Shown piece by piece: positions 31,403 to 42,067 of a stretch of 64,000 bases of DNA (within the stretch, counting starts at the first letter, position 1; every line of letters begins with the position of its first letter). The stretch is taken from contig OZ251233.1 of the NCBI GenBank assembly GCA_965240325.2, positions 2,289,177-2,353,176 on the forward strand. Reading direction: 5' to 3'. A program made the position numbers and the translations under genes. A model generated the notes under the pieces. It searched no databases, was not told the DNA's origin, and saw only the letters and a program-made list of their open reading frames with translations. This stretch comes from Rebecca billardiae RCC1528 (lineage: Eukaryota > Haptophyta).

Positions 31403-32788
31403 ATATATGGGTCGATTTTTTTGGCTTCGGCGCACGGAGCGCCGATCTCGTCAACGAGCGGCCATCGTGAAAGCGCGCGAAAGTTGCGTTTGCGGGGGCT
31501 CGCGCCTGCCGGGGTCGTGCGACGCGGGCGAAGGGCGCGCGGCCCCTCGCGCTGGTCGGCGGTGACGAGGACACCCAGGTGCGCCATCTCGCGCGCCGCC
31601 ACGCCCCTCTCCGCGTCTGCCTCGCGCACACGCAGCGATTGCATTTGGATGTTGCATTCTTGCGCATGCTTGCGCGCCACGTTGCGGGACGAGAAAAAGC
31701 GTCATGCGGTTAGGTTTGGCAGTTTGAGATGGTTCAGATGATGTTGTGACAGGAACTGGAAGACCTAACCGCATGACGCCCTTCCTGCGCGCGCTACACG
31801 CATCACGTGCTCTCCGCGCAGGTGAGCTTGAAAATTTGAAGCTGCTGCTCCTCTGCGAGGCCATCGAGGCGAGCGGCGGCTAGCATGACGCAGCGCTCTC
31901 CCCAGCTGCCACGGCCAGCCACCTGCACCCGGCTGTGCTCGCACTCGCCTTGAGTGTGTGCACGGTTGACACGTCGACGGTGCTCGGCGGTGTGTTTTTG
32001 ACTGCTGGTTGGTACGCACGCATCATGGGCCCACAGTGGAGTTGGGGTGCGTGCCGTGGCTGTGGCGCGCACGCGATCGACCCATACTACACACGCACAG
32101 CGCAGCTCGGCATCGTTACGGGCTTCAAACGTCGGCCAGAGCTTGTTTGCTATCCGCGTGCTGCGATCGTCGGCTCCGAGCAATCCACGAGGATGACAAC
32201 AGGCGGTGCGTGCGCTGTTTGAAGGCGTTGGGCGCGGCGTCTGCTGGCTGTGCAGTCGCGCCTGGGTACGGCTCGCATGCTACGCAGCGGCGGATACCAG
32301 TCTGATGCGGTTTGACGCACGGGCAGTCATCTGCTTTGCTCTGCACGCGTGGCCGGCTGATCATCCTTTCGCAACGCGTGTCTGCGCGTGCGGTGACTGC
32401 TCCCAGATGGGCTCGACGCGAGGCAAACGCGTGCGAGACTCATCGATACGGAGCTCCCCTCCAGGCAAGCGAGCGTTTGAGCGCGCTCACCTCACTCATG
32501 CCTACCCACGCGCATGTTTGCGCGGCCCACTGGTTCGAATGATGCGACGAGGTCGGTGCGGCGTGCTCGTGGGCAGGAGTGCGCGCTCAGTCGACGGTCA
32601 AGACGCGCGCCACGAGGAGCAGTCATGTGCCCAAGGTCGCTCGACCAGCGCGCGACCAACGGCACCCGCGTAGGGCAGCGCAGGAGCTCGCGTTTGACAC
32701 AGTGGAGCGCCACTGGGGCGGACGGGCGCCATGGGCGCCCATCGGCGCTACCAGCCCTCCCGTGCGCCGAAGCCAAAAAAATCGACCC
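31403..32788. other. repeat-island sequence without supported gene
   Basis: Only short conflicting ORFs are present on both strands. Two short minus-strand stretches look protein-like (ADAERGVAAREMAHLGVLV near 31,600; LDGLAEEQQLQIFKLTC near 31,840), suggesting a decayed element. A 17-bp inverted repeat GCGTCATGCGGTTAGGT lies at 31,701-31,717 and 31,767-31,783. Confidence 0.4.
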
Positions 32789-33225
32789 ATCGCCAAGATG
32801 GGGCGGGACACGTGGCGCGCGCGCCTCAGCGCGCCCTCGCGCCCCGCCGCCGAGCGCGCGCTGCTCGGCACCATGCGGCGCGAGCTGGGCATGCGCTGCC
32901 TGCGTGGCCAGGCCAAGATGCTCATCGCCCGCGCGCGCATGGCGCACGTGCGCCCGGGGGCACGCGCCCGCGGGGGCGCTGCATACGACGACTACTTCGA
33001 GACGACGGCTGACGACGCGTGGCACCGCGACCACCGCGGTGGCGCGTGCGCGTCGACGCCAGACGGTGCGTCGAGCTTCCGCTCGGCGATGGAGTGATGG
33101 GCGACTATGAGGGGGGGGACGACGGCGAGGAGCGCTGATCCTGGTGTTTGTCTCTGCTGCTCGATCTGCTGCTACAGCTTGCTGACTCTGACGCCTGCCC
33201 GTTGCATACCACGTCGTTAATATAT
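32789..33225 (+). mobile_element. LINE-like 3' end, plus copy (left palindrome arm)
   Basis: The coding tail (KMGRDTWRARLSAP ... SSFRSAME, stop TGA 33,095-33,097) is followed by a ~120-bp 3' region ending ACCACGTCGTTAA at a TA run. The 5' edge at 32,789 joins unrelated sequence, as expected for 5' truncation. Confidence 0.65.
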
Positions 33226-33868
33226 ATATATTAACGACGTGGTATGCAACGGGCAGGCGTCAGAGTCAGCAAGCTGTAGCAGCAGATCGAGCAGCAGAGA
33301 CAAACACCAGGATCAGCGCTCCTCGCCGTCGTCCCCCCCCTCATAGTCGCCCATCACTCCATCGCCGAGCGGAAGCTCGACGCACCGTCTGGCGTCGACG
33401 CGCACGCGCCACCGCGGTGGTCGCGGTGCCACGCGTCGTCAGCCGTCGTCTCGAAGTAGTCGTCGTATGCAGCGCCCCCGCGGGCGCGTGCCCCCGGGCG
33501 CACGTGCGCCATGCGCGCGCGGGCGATGAGCATCTTGGCCTGGCCACGCAGGCAGCGCATGCCCAGCTCGCGCCGCATGGTGCCGAGCAGCGCGCGCTCG
33601 GCGGCGGGGCGCGAGGGCGCGCTGAGGCGCGCGCGCCACGTGTCCCGCCCCATCTTGGCGATCTTCTTGAGGGTGAGGTCCACCTCCGCGCTCCACTCGC
33701 CGAACGCCCCCACGACAATCGGGACGATCGCGGGGAAGGTGTCGAGCCGCGCCTCGTATGGGCCCACCTGGCCCTCAAGCGTGCCGTAGACCTCGCGGTC
33801 GAGGAGCTGCAGCTGCTTGCGCCGCTCGCGCGGGACGAGTTCCGCGCGGTGGCGCACCGCACCGTATA
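33226..33868 (-). pseudogene. LINE-like 3' end with C-terminal RT-associated coding remnant
   Basis: In minus orientation an open frame from about 33,868 to 33,354 encodes LVPRERRKQLQLLDREVYGT, then FPAIVPIVVGAFGEWSAEVD, then WRARLSAPSRPAAERALLG and a C-terminus SSFRSAME. A conserved xxPxVVxxFGxW turn followed by a helical Arg-rich segment is what I associate with sequence downstream of the reverse transcriptase in algal non-LTR elements. That identification is from memory of the family style and no RT core is present. Its 3' region (33,226-33,353) ends in the TA run shared with the plus copy. Confidence 0.45.
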
Positions 33869-33871
33869 TAT

Positions 33872-33935
33872 ATATATTTAACGACGTGGCAGCATCGGAC
33901 AAGCGTCAGGCTCAGAGTGCAACAGACACATAGAA
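33872..33935 (-). mobile_element. diverged LINE-like 3' terminus
   Basis: TATATATATATTTAACGACG is followed by TGGCAGCATCGGACAAGCGT and CAGGCTCAGAG, a diverged version of the TTAACGACGTGG-terminus found in the other copies. It again abuts a TA run (33,866-33,878). Confidence 0.45.
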
Positions 33936-34087
33936 TGCGTCCGCGCCTTCCGTCCAGGTCAGACAGTGCGCCACCCGCAGCCCTGCCCCCCTACGGGAGC
34001 GGGGCCGGGATGGAGCACCGCCTCGGCCTGGGGCACGCGGCGGCGACGGCAGATGCCGCCGCGGCCGAGCGCCTTCCGGAGCACTTG

Positions 34088-34345
34088 GATGAGGGTGAGG
34101 TCGTAGTCGATGTCGCCGCCCGCCGACCTAGCGGCGAGCAGCTCCGGCAAGCGGCAGCCGCGGCTGTCGCCCCCGTGCGCCCGCGTGGGCGCCTGGATGA
34201 GGATGAGGTCGTAGTACGCGTCGCCGCGCGCCGGCCAAGCGGCGCGCAGCTGCAGAAGAGGGGCTTGGAGAGTGAGCGCGCCGCCTAGCGCGCTCTGGGC
34301 GATGAAGCAGATGAGGTGGTAGTCGATGTCGCAGCCCAGCCCGCC
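34088..34345. repeat. ~105-bp degenerate tandem repeat
   Basis: Three units start at about 34,088, 34,195 and 34,301. Read on the minus strand they encode GDIDYDLTLIQ, GDAYYDLILIQ and CDIDYHLICFIAQ, each preceded by an Ala/Leu-rich stretch. No complete gene can be drawn round them. Confidence 0.55.
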
Positions 34346-35207
34346 GGCGGGCTGCTGCAGATGCAGTGCTTGATGCTGGGGAACCTGGCCCCTGGGCGCG
34401 TCACACCCCGCACCCCCTGCTCCACCTAGGGTGGAGCGAAGGGCACGGAGGAGGCCAGCGCCAAGGGCCAGATGGGTGCAGCGGCGTCCACCTGCTGCAT
34501 CGCCCCCCTAGGCGATGCAGCCGGCGGCCGGCTGGAGAAAGAGGGTGCCAGTGCCTATCCCGGACCCGCTGCGTGTGGTTGATCTCCGCGTGCACGTGCC
34601 AGCGCAGAGCAGTCGAATCGAACGTCGCGGGGTCAGCTGGCGACCCGCGCGCTCGGCCCGCCCGCCGCGAGACACTCCTGGCGGTGCCCCACCGAGTCCC
34701 CGGGAAGGGGGAGCCGGCCGAGGGCCCGTCGGCCGCCGAAGCGACCGGCTGAGCCGGGACAACCTGAAGGGCGCGTGGGGAAAGGCGGCATGCCTCGTCG
34801 CAGGTCCGTGCCCAGTTGCTGTTGGCAATGAACGATGGCAGAACCCGGCCCCACGCGCACGCATCCATGGAGGCTCGCAGGCAGGCAGGCCGAGCGCGCT
34901 GGCCGCGCTCGTGCCGCCACCCACGCCGCGTCCGACTGGCTCTGCGAGGGCCAGCGCGTGCGCACGAAGGGAGGAAGAAGTGGTCGTAGAGGTCGTAGAA
35001 CTAGTCGTAGTCATGTCGCAGCCAAGCATGAAGCAGGAGTGCCGCGAGGCCGACGAGCGCGCAGGAGATTGCCGAAGATGAGCATGGGGGAGCACCACAG
35101 GCATGCGGCCCCCGCCCCACCAGCCCCGTGTGCTTCGCACCCGGGGCCAGCGAGCGGGGCGGGGGCCGCGTCGGCGGGCACCATCGCGACGTCGCCAAGG
35201 CGTGAGT

Positions 35208-35253
<46 letters not shown>

Positions 35254-35626
35254 TACTGAAACTCTCACGTCCGTACGCCGGTCTTGTCGTCGTTAAATCG
35301 ATCGAATATCATCATAGAATAATAATAATAATAATAATATATGGGTCTAGCAGTTACAACGCTAGGTCTAGTACAATCAGGAGACCCGCGTCGTCCTACC
35401 TGTGTCGTTAAATCATAGAATGAGTCAATCAATGAGTACGTACGCATAGCACGGCGCCCGGTCTCAGTCCGGGCAGTCCGCGGCGCCCGCCGCCGCGCTG
35501 GCGCGCTGCCGAGCGGCTCGAGCGCGGCCGAGGCATCGGTGATCGGAGTGTCCGCGTTGCCGCCGCCACGTCACTCGACACTCGTCAGCTCAGACAGTAG
35601 ACACTAGACAGTGGCACGCGCTGCTG
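34346..35626. other. spacer with simple repeats
   Basis: No gene is supported. It contains (TA)n at 35,211-35,245, (AAT)n at about 35,318-35,340, and the second 52-bp dispersed repeat at 35,375-35,426. Confidence 0.5.
35375..35426 (+). repeat. 52-bp dispersed repeat, copy 2
   Basis: It differs from 20,096-20,147 at two positions (ACCCGCGTCG against ACCTGCGCCG). A partial echo, GTCGTTAAATCG plus ATCATAGAAT, occurs just upstream at about 35,289-35,321. Confidence 0.8.
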
Positions 35627-36634
35627 CTAGGTGGCAGCGGCGGGCGGTGGCGAGACCAGCGGCTGCGAGCAGGTCGGCGGCGTGTCCGCGGGCTGGGAGC
35701 AGGACTGCGGCGAGACCGACGGCGGCGAGACCCCCGGCTGCGAGCAGGTGGGCGGCGTGGCCTCGGGCTGGGCGCACGGCTGCGGCGTGAACGACGAGGG
35801 GGCGGCGCGCGCGGGCGAGCCGCCCCGCTGCGACGAGCACGCGGACACGGGCGAGATGCCGGGCGCGAGCGCCGAGCTCGGGCGGCGCGGCTGGGAGGGC
35901 AAGCTCGACCGGCGCGCCGTCCCCGGCGACGCCGTGCTCCCCCGGCGCGACGGCGACGCCAGGCTCCCCCGGCGCGACACGACGCTGCCCCGGCGCGAGG
36001 CGGAGGGCGAGAAGAGCTGCCGCAGCTCGAGCCAGCGCACGGTCGAGATCTGCTCGTCCACGCCCACCGTGTGCACCTCGTGCGCGAGGATGACGTTGAG
36101 CCGGGCGAAGCGCGGCGCGAACTCCTCCTCGATCGCGTTGAGCCACTTCTCCTCGCGCTGCTCGAGCTGCACCACCTCGGGCACGGCGAGGCCGAGCGCG
36201 AGCGCGGCGAGCAGCAGCGCGCCCACAAACTTGGTCACGCTCGGCGTGTCGCGGAAGTGCTCGGGCAGCAGCACGGTGAGGGCGAGGACGAGCGCGACGA
36301 TGGAGACGAGGAGCAGCGTCGCGGCGCGCGGCACCGACCACTTGATCGACGGCGGCACGTCGGCGACCGCCTGCACAAAGTCGCGCCAGCCCTCGTCGTC
36401 GAGCGCGCCGCCCAGCACGTCGGACGCGGCGCTGGGCGGCGGCGCGAAGCCCGGGTCGGGGACGTACCGCGCGCACGGGCCGGTGTACCGCCGCCCCGTC
36501 CGCTTGTACACCAGGCGCATCCACTCCTTGCTGCCCAGCGGCGACGCCTCCTCCAGCTCGGCGAGCGTGTTGTACCGCGGCGGCCTCGCCATCACGAACG
36601 CCTGCCCGCCCGACGCGCGGTCTCGCTCGCCCAT
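35627..36634 (-). CDS. two-helix membrane protein with clustered RRxS sites
   Basis: This is 335 aa from ATG 36634 (M36592 is an alternative). No family is recognised. An N-terminal soluble part has LAELEEASPLGSKEWMRLVYK and WRDFVQAVADVP. Two hydrophobic helices follow (residues ~104-124 and ~134-153), then a charged helical segment (VVQLEQREEKWLNAIEEEF). The C-terminal 130 residues are Ser/Pro-rich. They contain RRGS at 214, 221 and 230, RRSS at 241 and RRPSS at 250, then repeated CSQP units (PTCSQPGVSPP, QSCSQPADTPP, PTCSQPLVSPP). RRxS matches the basophilic (PKA-type) phosphorylation consensus, so regulation by phosphorylation is an inference. The start is 99 bp from that of the divergent gene at 36,733. 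Confidence 0.65.
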   Translation of the reverse strand: MGERDRASGGQAFVMARPPRYNTLAELEEASPLGSKEWMRLVYKRTGRRYTGPCARYVPDPGFAPPPSAASDVLGGALDDEGWRDFVQAVADVPPSIKWSVPRAATLLLVSIVALVLALTVLLPEHFRDTPSVTKFVGALLLAALALGLAVPEVVQLEQREEKWLNAIEEEFAPRFARLNVILAHEVHTVGVDEQISTVRWLELRQLFSPSASRRGSVVSRRGSLASPSRRGSTASPGTARRSSLPSQPRRPSSALAPGISPVSACSSQRGGSPARAAPSSFTPQPCAQPEATPPTCSQPGVSPPSVSPQSCSQPADTPPTCSQPLVSPPPAAAT

Positions 36635-36732
36635 AAGTACAATAATCAATCCTGATCGGCAGGACGTCTGGAAGCGCCCGGACCTTCTTGTGGCGGCTGG
36701 TGAGCAGGCATGGCGGCGCTTGCCGGCAGCCC

Positions 36733-38122
36733 ATGACCGCCGCTGACCGAGCGCGGCCGGCGCCGGCGCCGGCGCTCGCGGCGCCCGTCGTGAGCCTCGA
36801 GGAGTTCGTGCGCGAGGACGAGCTCGCCGCCCCCGAGCCGAGCGCCGCCGACGGCCTCGCGCCGCCGCCCGCGCTCGTCGCCGCGACGGTCGCGTGCGCC
36901 GCGCACGCGGCGCGCTACCCGGCACTCGTCGACGCGTGCGCGCCCGCGGCGTTCGCGCGGCTCACGCTCGAGGCGGTGCGCGCGGCGTTCTGGTGGGCGC
37001 CCGACGCCGCGCTCGAGCCGCTCGACGCCGCGCTCGCCGACGCGCGCGCCGCGCACTGCGAGAGCGCGGAGGGCCAGCTCGCCGACCTGCGCGTCGCGAG
37101 CGCCGACCTCGAGGCGCGGCTGGGCTCGCTGCACGGCGCGGGGACGCAGGGCGGCGTGGACGGCGAGGAGCTGCGCTGGGCGCTGCGCCGCCTCGCCGCG
37201 CGCCGCGCCGCGCTCGCGCCGCTCCCCGCGTCGCCGCCGCCGCCGCCGCCGGGCGGCGCGGCGTCGCGCGCCGCGTCCACCGCCGCCGCGCCGCAGCTCG
37301 GCGGCGCGGCGCTCGCGCAGCCGGCGGCGCACGCCCCGCCGGCGGCGCAGGCGGTCATCGCGGCGAGCGCGTGGCCGGTGGGCGAGTCCTCGGCCGCGCT
37401 CGTCGGCGGCGGCCGCCGGCGCGCGCGCCGGCTGCTCGCCGCGCGCGGCCGGCGGCCGAGCGGCGGCGAGCGCAGCTGGAGCGGAGCCGGACCTGCACCC
37501 GGACCCGGACCCGGACCCGGACCCGGCGGCTTCGGGCCGCGCGGCAGCCCGCAGTGCTCGGCGTCCTCCTCGCCCGCGCGCTCGCAGCACGGCGCGCCCC
37601 AGACCGCCGCGCCGCCCTCGCCCCCGCGCGCTGCGTGCGGCGCGGTGCGCGTGGACGCGTGGCTGCTGGGAGCGGCGCAGGGCGGAGGCGCGCTGCACGC
37701 GCTGCTGCTGCGCGCGCTGCTGCTGCGCGAGGCGTGCGCGCCGCCGCCGCAGCCGCCGTCGGCGCAGCAGCGCGCGGCGGCGGCGGCGTGGCTGCTGCGC
37801 GGCGGCGCCGCCGCCGCCGTCGGCGGCGGCGCGCGCGCGCCGCCGCCGCCTCCGCCCGCGTGGTGCTGCGGCGCGGCGCGCGCGCGCGGCCCCGGCCGGC
37901 TGGGCGACGGCAGCGTGCGGCTGCTGCGCGAGCTGGCGCTGCGGTACGGCGTGCGCCCCGCGGCGGTGGCGTGCGCGCTGCTGCGCGCCGCCATCGAGCT
38001 CGCCGCCGCCTCCACCGAGCGCGCCGGCTGCGACGAGGCGGAGCGCGGCGGCGGGTGCGTGGTTGGCGCGCCGCTGCTGCTGCTGCTGCACGCGGCGGTC
38101 GGCGCGGCGCGCGCGTGCGCGC

Positions 38123-38178
<56 letters not shown>

Positions 38179-40788
38179 TCGTGCGCGTGGGTGGAGCGCC
38201 TCCTCGCGCCCGTCGGCGCGCGCGTGCCCGCGCGCGACCCCGAGGCGGGCGGGTGCGCGGAGGCGGCGGCGGAGGCGGAGGCGGAGGCGGAGGAGGCCGC
38301 GCTGAGCGCCGCGCTGCGCGAGGGCGCGCGGCTGTGCGCGGCGCGGCTGGGCGCGTACGCGACGCAGCGCCCGGCGCACGTGCGCGCGTGGGCGGCGGTG
38401 GCGCTGGCGTGCTGCGCGGCGGAGCGCGCGCCCGGCGCGCACCACCTCGCGCTCCGCGCGCCCGCCGACGCCGTGCGCGCGTGCGGCGCGCTGGTGCGCA
38501 GTGCGCTGCGCTGCGGCGCCGCCGCCGTGTGCGACGGCGCGCTGCTCGACGCGTGCGAGCGCGCGGGCGCGGGCGGCGGGGAGGAGGCGGGGTGGCGCGT
38601 GCTGCTCTCGCTGTGGGAGTGCGCGCTGCCCGCGCTCGGCGCCGCGCTCGGCGCGCTGCTGCGCGACCACGCCGCCGCGCTCGCGCGCGCGCCGCCCGCG
38701 CGCGTGTGCGCGCTCGGCGCCGCGGACGCGTGCGCGGCCGCGCTCGCAGCCGCGGACGCCGCCGGCGCAGACGGCGGCGGGCCGTGCGGCGGGCCGTACG
38801 AGCTGCGCGCGGAGAGCGCGGCGGCGCTGCGCGGCGCGCTGCGCGGCTCGCTGCGCGCGCTCGCCGCCGCGCTGCCGCCCGCCGCGCTGCGCGACGCGCG
38901 CGCGTGCGCCACGCTCGCTGCCGTGTGCGCGGCCGCGGTGAGCCTGCACCAGGCCACCGCCGCACAGGCGCCCCCGCGGCACGGCGGGGGCGCCGACGAG
39001 CGCGGCGCGCGCTCCGAGGGCGAGGCGTTCGTCTCCGAGCTGCGCGCGCTCTTCGCGCCGTGGGTGTGCGCGCACGTGGACGCGGCGTGCGCGCAGCTCA
39101 GGCGGTGGGCGGTGCGCGCGGCCGCGGCCGAGGCATTTGGGCCGCAGCAGCAGCAGCCGCAGCGGCCGCAGCGGCAGCAGCGGCCGCGCGCGGAGGAGGA
39201 GGCGGCGGCGGAGGAGGAGGAGGAGGACGCGCTCGGCGCGTACTGCGCGTGCGTCGACGACGTGGGCGTGTGGGCCCACGCGCACGTCGCCGCGCTCGCG
39301 CCGCACGCGGCCGCGCTCGGGTGCGCGGGGCTGGGCCGCGTGTGCGCCAGCCTGCGCGCGCTGCTGGCCACACCCGACGCGCAGCTGTGCGCGGCCGCGC
39401 TGCTCGAGGACGGCGCGGAGGAGGCGGAGGAGGGGCTGCCCACGCCGGGGCACCCGGGGCTGCACCCGCACGGCGCGCAGGCCGAGCTCGTGCGCGCGCA
39501 CGTGCAGCGCCGCGCCAGGCTGCAGCAGCAGCAGCAGCAGCGGCGGCAGCGGCGCGCGCCGCTCCCGCCGGCCGGCGGCGCGTGGGCGTGGCGGCGCGGC
39601 CGCGCGCGCGCCGCACCCGCCGAGGCGGGCGCGGGCGCGGGCGCGGGCGCGGTTGCGGGCGGCGCGCCCGCCGCGGAGGCGGACGCGCCCGACGCGCCCG
39701 CCGCCGGCGTGCTCCCCGCCGCCGACGTGGTGGACGCGGCGCGCGCGCGCGGGCGCGTGAGCGTGCGGCGCGCGTGCATGTACGCCGCCTCGTGCGGGCG
39801 CGCGGCCGGCCTCGCGCGCTCGCTCGCCGAGGCGGTGTGCGCGGCGGGCGGGCTGGAGGCGGAGGTGGTGGACGGCTGGCTCGAGGGCGCGTACACGGCG
39901 CTGCACGCGTCCGAGGTGCGCGTCGCGCGGCTCCTCGCCGAGCAGCTCGCCGCCACCAGCCGCGCGCTGCCGCTGCTGCGCCAGAGCGTCGCGCCGCTCG
40001 TGCACCCGACGCAAAGCCCCGCGGCCGCGCGCGCGGCGCACGAGGCCGCGGCCGCGCGGCTGCTCGGCGCGCTGGACGGCGCGCTCGCCGAGTTCGCCGC
40101 GGGGCGCGCGGGGCGCGCGTGCGAGCGGCTCGTCGTGGGCCACCTCTGGGCCGACGCGCTGCTGCCGCAGCTGCTGCGCCTCGCGCGCGACCCGACGCGC
40201 GCGCTGCCGAGCGCGCGCCGGCCGCGGCCGCAGCCGCGCGCCGCCGGGGGCGCAGAGGCCGACGCGGCCGAGGAGGCGGAGGAGGCGGAGGCGGAGGAGG
40301 AGGAGGCGGAGGAGGCGGAGGGCGCGTGCCTCGCGCCGCCGCGGTACGTCGCGCCGAGCGCCGAGAGCGCGCGCGCGCTGCGCTGCGTGGAGGCTTTGCT
40401 GAGCGCGCTGCTGGAGCTGCTGCACTGCGGCGGCAGGGGCGCGCCCAGGGCGCACCTGCACGCGCGCGCGCGCCCGCTGGCCGCCTTCCTGGCGGCGGCG
40501 AGGGCGCCCACGGCCGAGCTCGCCGCGCTGCTGCTGGGCGCCGACGCGCCCGCCGGCGCGCGCGCCGACGCGCTGCGGCTGCTCGCGATGCGCGCCGACG
40601 ACGCCGACGCCGTGTCCGCGGTGCAGCGCGCGCTCGTCCGCAGCGGCGGCGCAGCCGGAGGCTCGGCGCCCGGCAGCCGCGCGCACAGCCGCCGCCCCTC
40701 GCTGCCGCCCGCGCCGTGGCGCGGCGGCGCCGCGGACGAGCACGCCGCCGCGCGCGCCAGCAGCCACGCCACGGCCGCGGGGCGCTGA
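36733..40788 (+). CDS. large Ala-rich protein of unknown function
   Basis: This is 1,351 aa from ATG 36733; the in-frame codons before it (from 36,688) would lie within 54 bp of the divergent start. Of the several frames open across this region, this one has the most protein-like mix of Leu, Glu, Trp, Cys and His. It has helical segments (LRLLAMRADDADAVSAVQRA; ARLLAEQLAATSRALPLLRQ) broken by low-complexity inserts: a PG run near 37,490, an 18-Gly run at 38,124-38,177, Gln runs near 39,147 and 39,523, and Glu-rich stretches near 39,190 and 40,270. Around 39,020-39,370 the pattern (FAPWVCAHVDAACAQLRRW ... ALGAYCACVDDVGVWAHAHV ... CASLRALL) faintly recalls the Munc13/PATROL1 MUN region. I rate that only as a lead. 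No introns are evident. Confidence 0.5.
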
Positions 40789-41559
40789 CGGCCACGCGCG
40801 ACGGCCCGCCACGCGCCCGCCGGGCCGATCGATGGCATCGTCCACGGTTGGTGATGATCACGCCGGCCTCCGGACGGCTCACACTGTCTCACAGTCTGAA
40901 GTCGCGTGCCGCTGACGCAGTCCGCTCGCAGCCGGCGCAGGTCATCCCGCCAGATGAGTTTTCCCAGACTGTGCCCGTGGCGGGGATGGCTACATGCCAC
41001 GACGCACCGCCGCGCCGTATATATACGTCCGGATGATATATATACAGCATATATATGACCGCGTTCCGCGGTCCTTCCGTAGAACCAACGTAGTTAGGGG
41101 CCCGCGGTGCACCCTCCGTCGGCTGCTGTCTCAGTCTGGTCAACATGGCGGGCCGATGAGGACTGTCGCCGCGGGCCCGCGCGAAGAAGTACGGACGGCG
41201 GCCGGGGCAGCGGCGCGCGCGCGCAGGGCGAGCCTGCCTTGAGGTGCTCGCGCTGCGCCACGCGCTCGACGACGGGCCGCTGGTCGCTCAGCCGGCGCGC
41301 CTCGTGCCTGCGGCAGAGCGAGAGCGCGCACCACTCTGCTGGCCCCACCCCCAGCGGCCCCAGCCTGCGCTCACGGCGCTGCGCAGCCGCGCACCGAGAG
41401 GCGAGACCGAGCGGAGCTCGGGGTGGAACGAGGCGAGCGGCGGGTCGCGCCTGCCGCCGCGCGTGCGCGCCTGCTCCACCGCGCCACCGTGCTCGCCCGC
41501 CGCCTCCTCCGCCGCGTCGGCCTCGAAGCCACGGCGGCGGCCAGCCAGCCTCCGACCGA

Positions 41560-42000
41560 GGTGGAGCCCGTGCGTGCTCACTCACCCGGCGCGGTGGCGC
41601 CCTCGAGTCGACGGCCGTCTACTCCACAGCTGGCTGCTCGAGCTGCTGCACGGGGCGTCGCGACGAGGGCGCCGCGCGCGCCCAGCGCGTCCGTCGCCGC
41701 GTCGCGCAGCGCGTCGAGCTCGGCGCCGCGCTTCGCCAGCTCGGCGCCCAGCGCCTCCGTGCGCACTCGTGCTCATTCGATTGTCGTCATCGCGCTCGTC
41801 GGCTCCGTGGCGAGCCCGCGGGGCGGACGGGCGGACTACTGCGCGCCGCAGCAGGAGCAGCGCGCGGCGCGCAGCGCTCCGCGCGCAGCAGGGCCGTCTC
41901 CTCATCCACCGAGTGCACGGCCTGCGCGGCGGCGACGGCGGCGCGCGCCGCCGCGGGGGGACGCAAGCGCTGCGGGCCGAGATGAGTCCGGCCGCCGAGC
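41560..42000 (-). pseudogene. possible decayed coiled-coil gene
   Basis: Short Glu/Ala/Arg heptad-like pieces occur in different minus-strand frames (VDEETALLRAER about 41,900; RTEALGAELAKRGAELDALR about 41,760-41,700). They resemble the style of the fragment at the telomere edge (61,145-61,740). No intact start or single frame exists. Confidence 0.3.
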
Positions 42001-42067
42001 CGCGGTGGCGGCGTCGGCGTGCGCGCCGGGAAAATAATGCAACACAGTAAAGAAATCGATTTTCGGC

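Noticed and set aside
32514-32560. TGGTTCGAATGAT resembling a tRNA B box
   Set aside because: The box lacks the closing CC and no cloverleaf, acceptor stem or A box could be drawn. No tRNA or rRNA gene was found anywhere in the window.
36646-40845. A 1,399-residue minus-strand open frame and two other ~1,360-residue frames over the same DNA
   Set aside because: They are shadows of the plus-strand gene: almost only Arg, Ala, Pro, Gly and Ser, with no mixed protein composition. GC-rich DNA keeps these frames open.
41107-42050. Plus-strand ORFs of 200-290 residues
   Set aside because: They are Arg/Ala/Ser-dominated without motifs, and the opposite strand carries the more protein-like (but broken) coiled-coil pieces.
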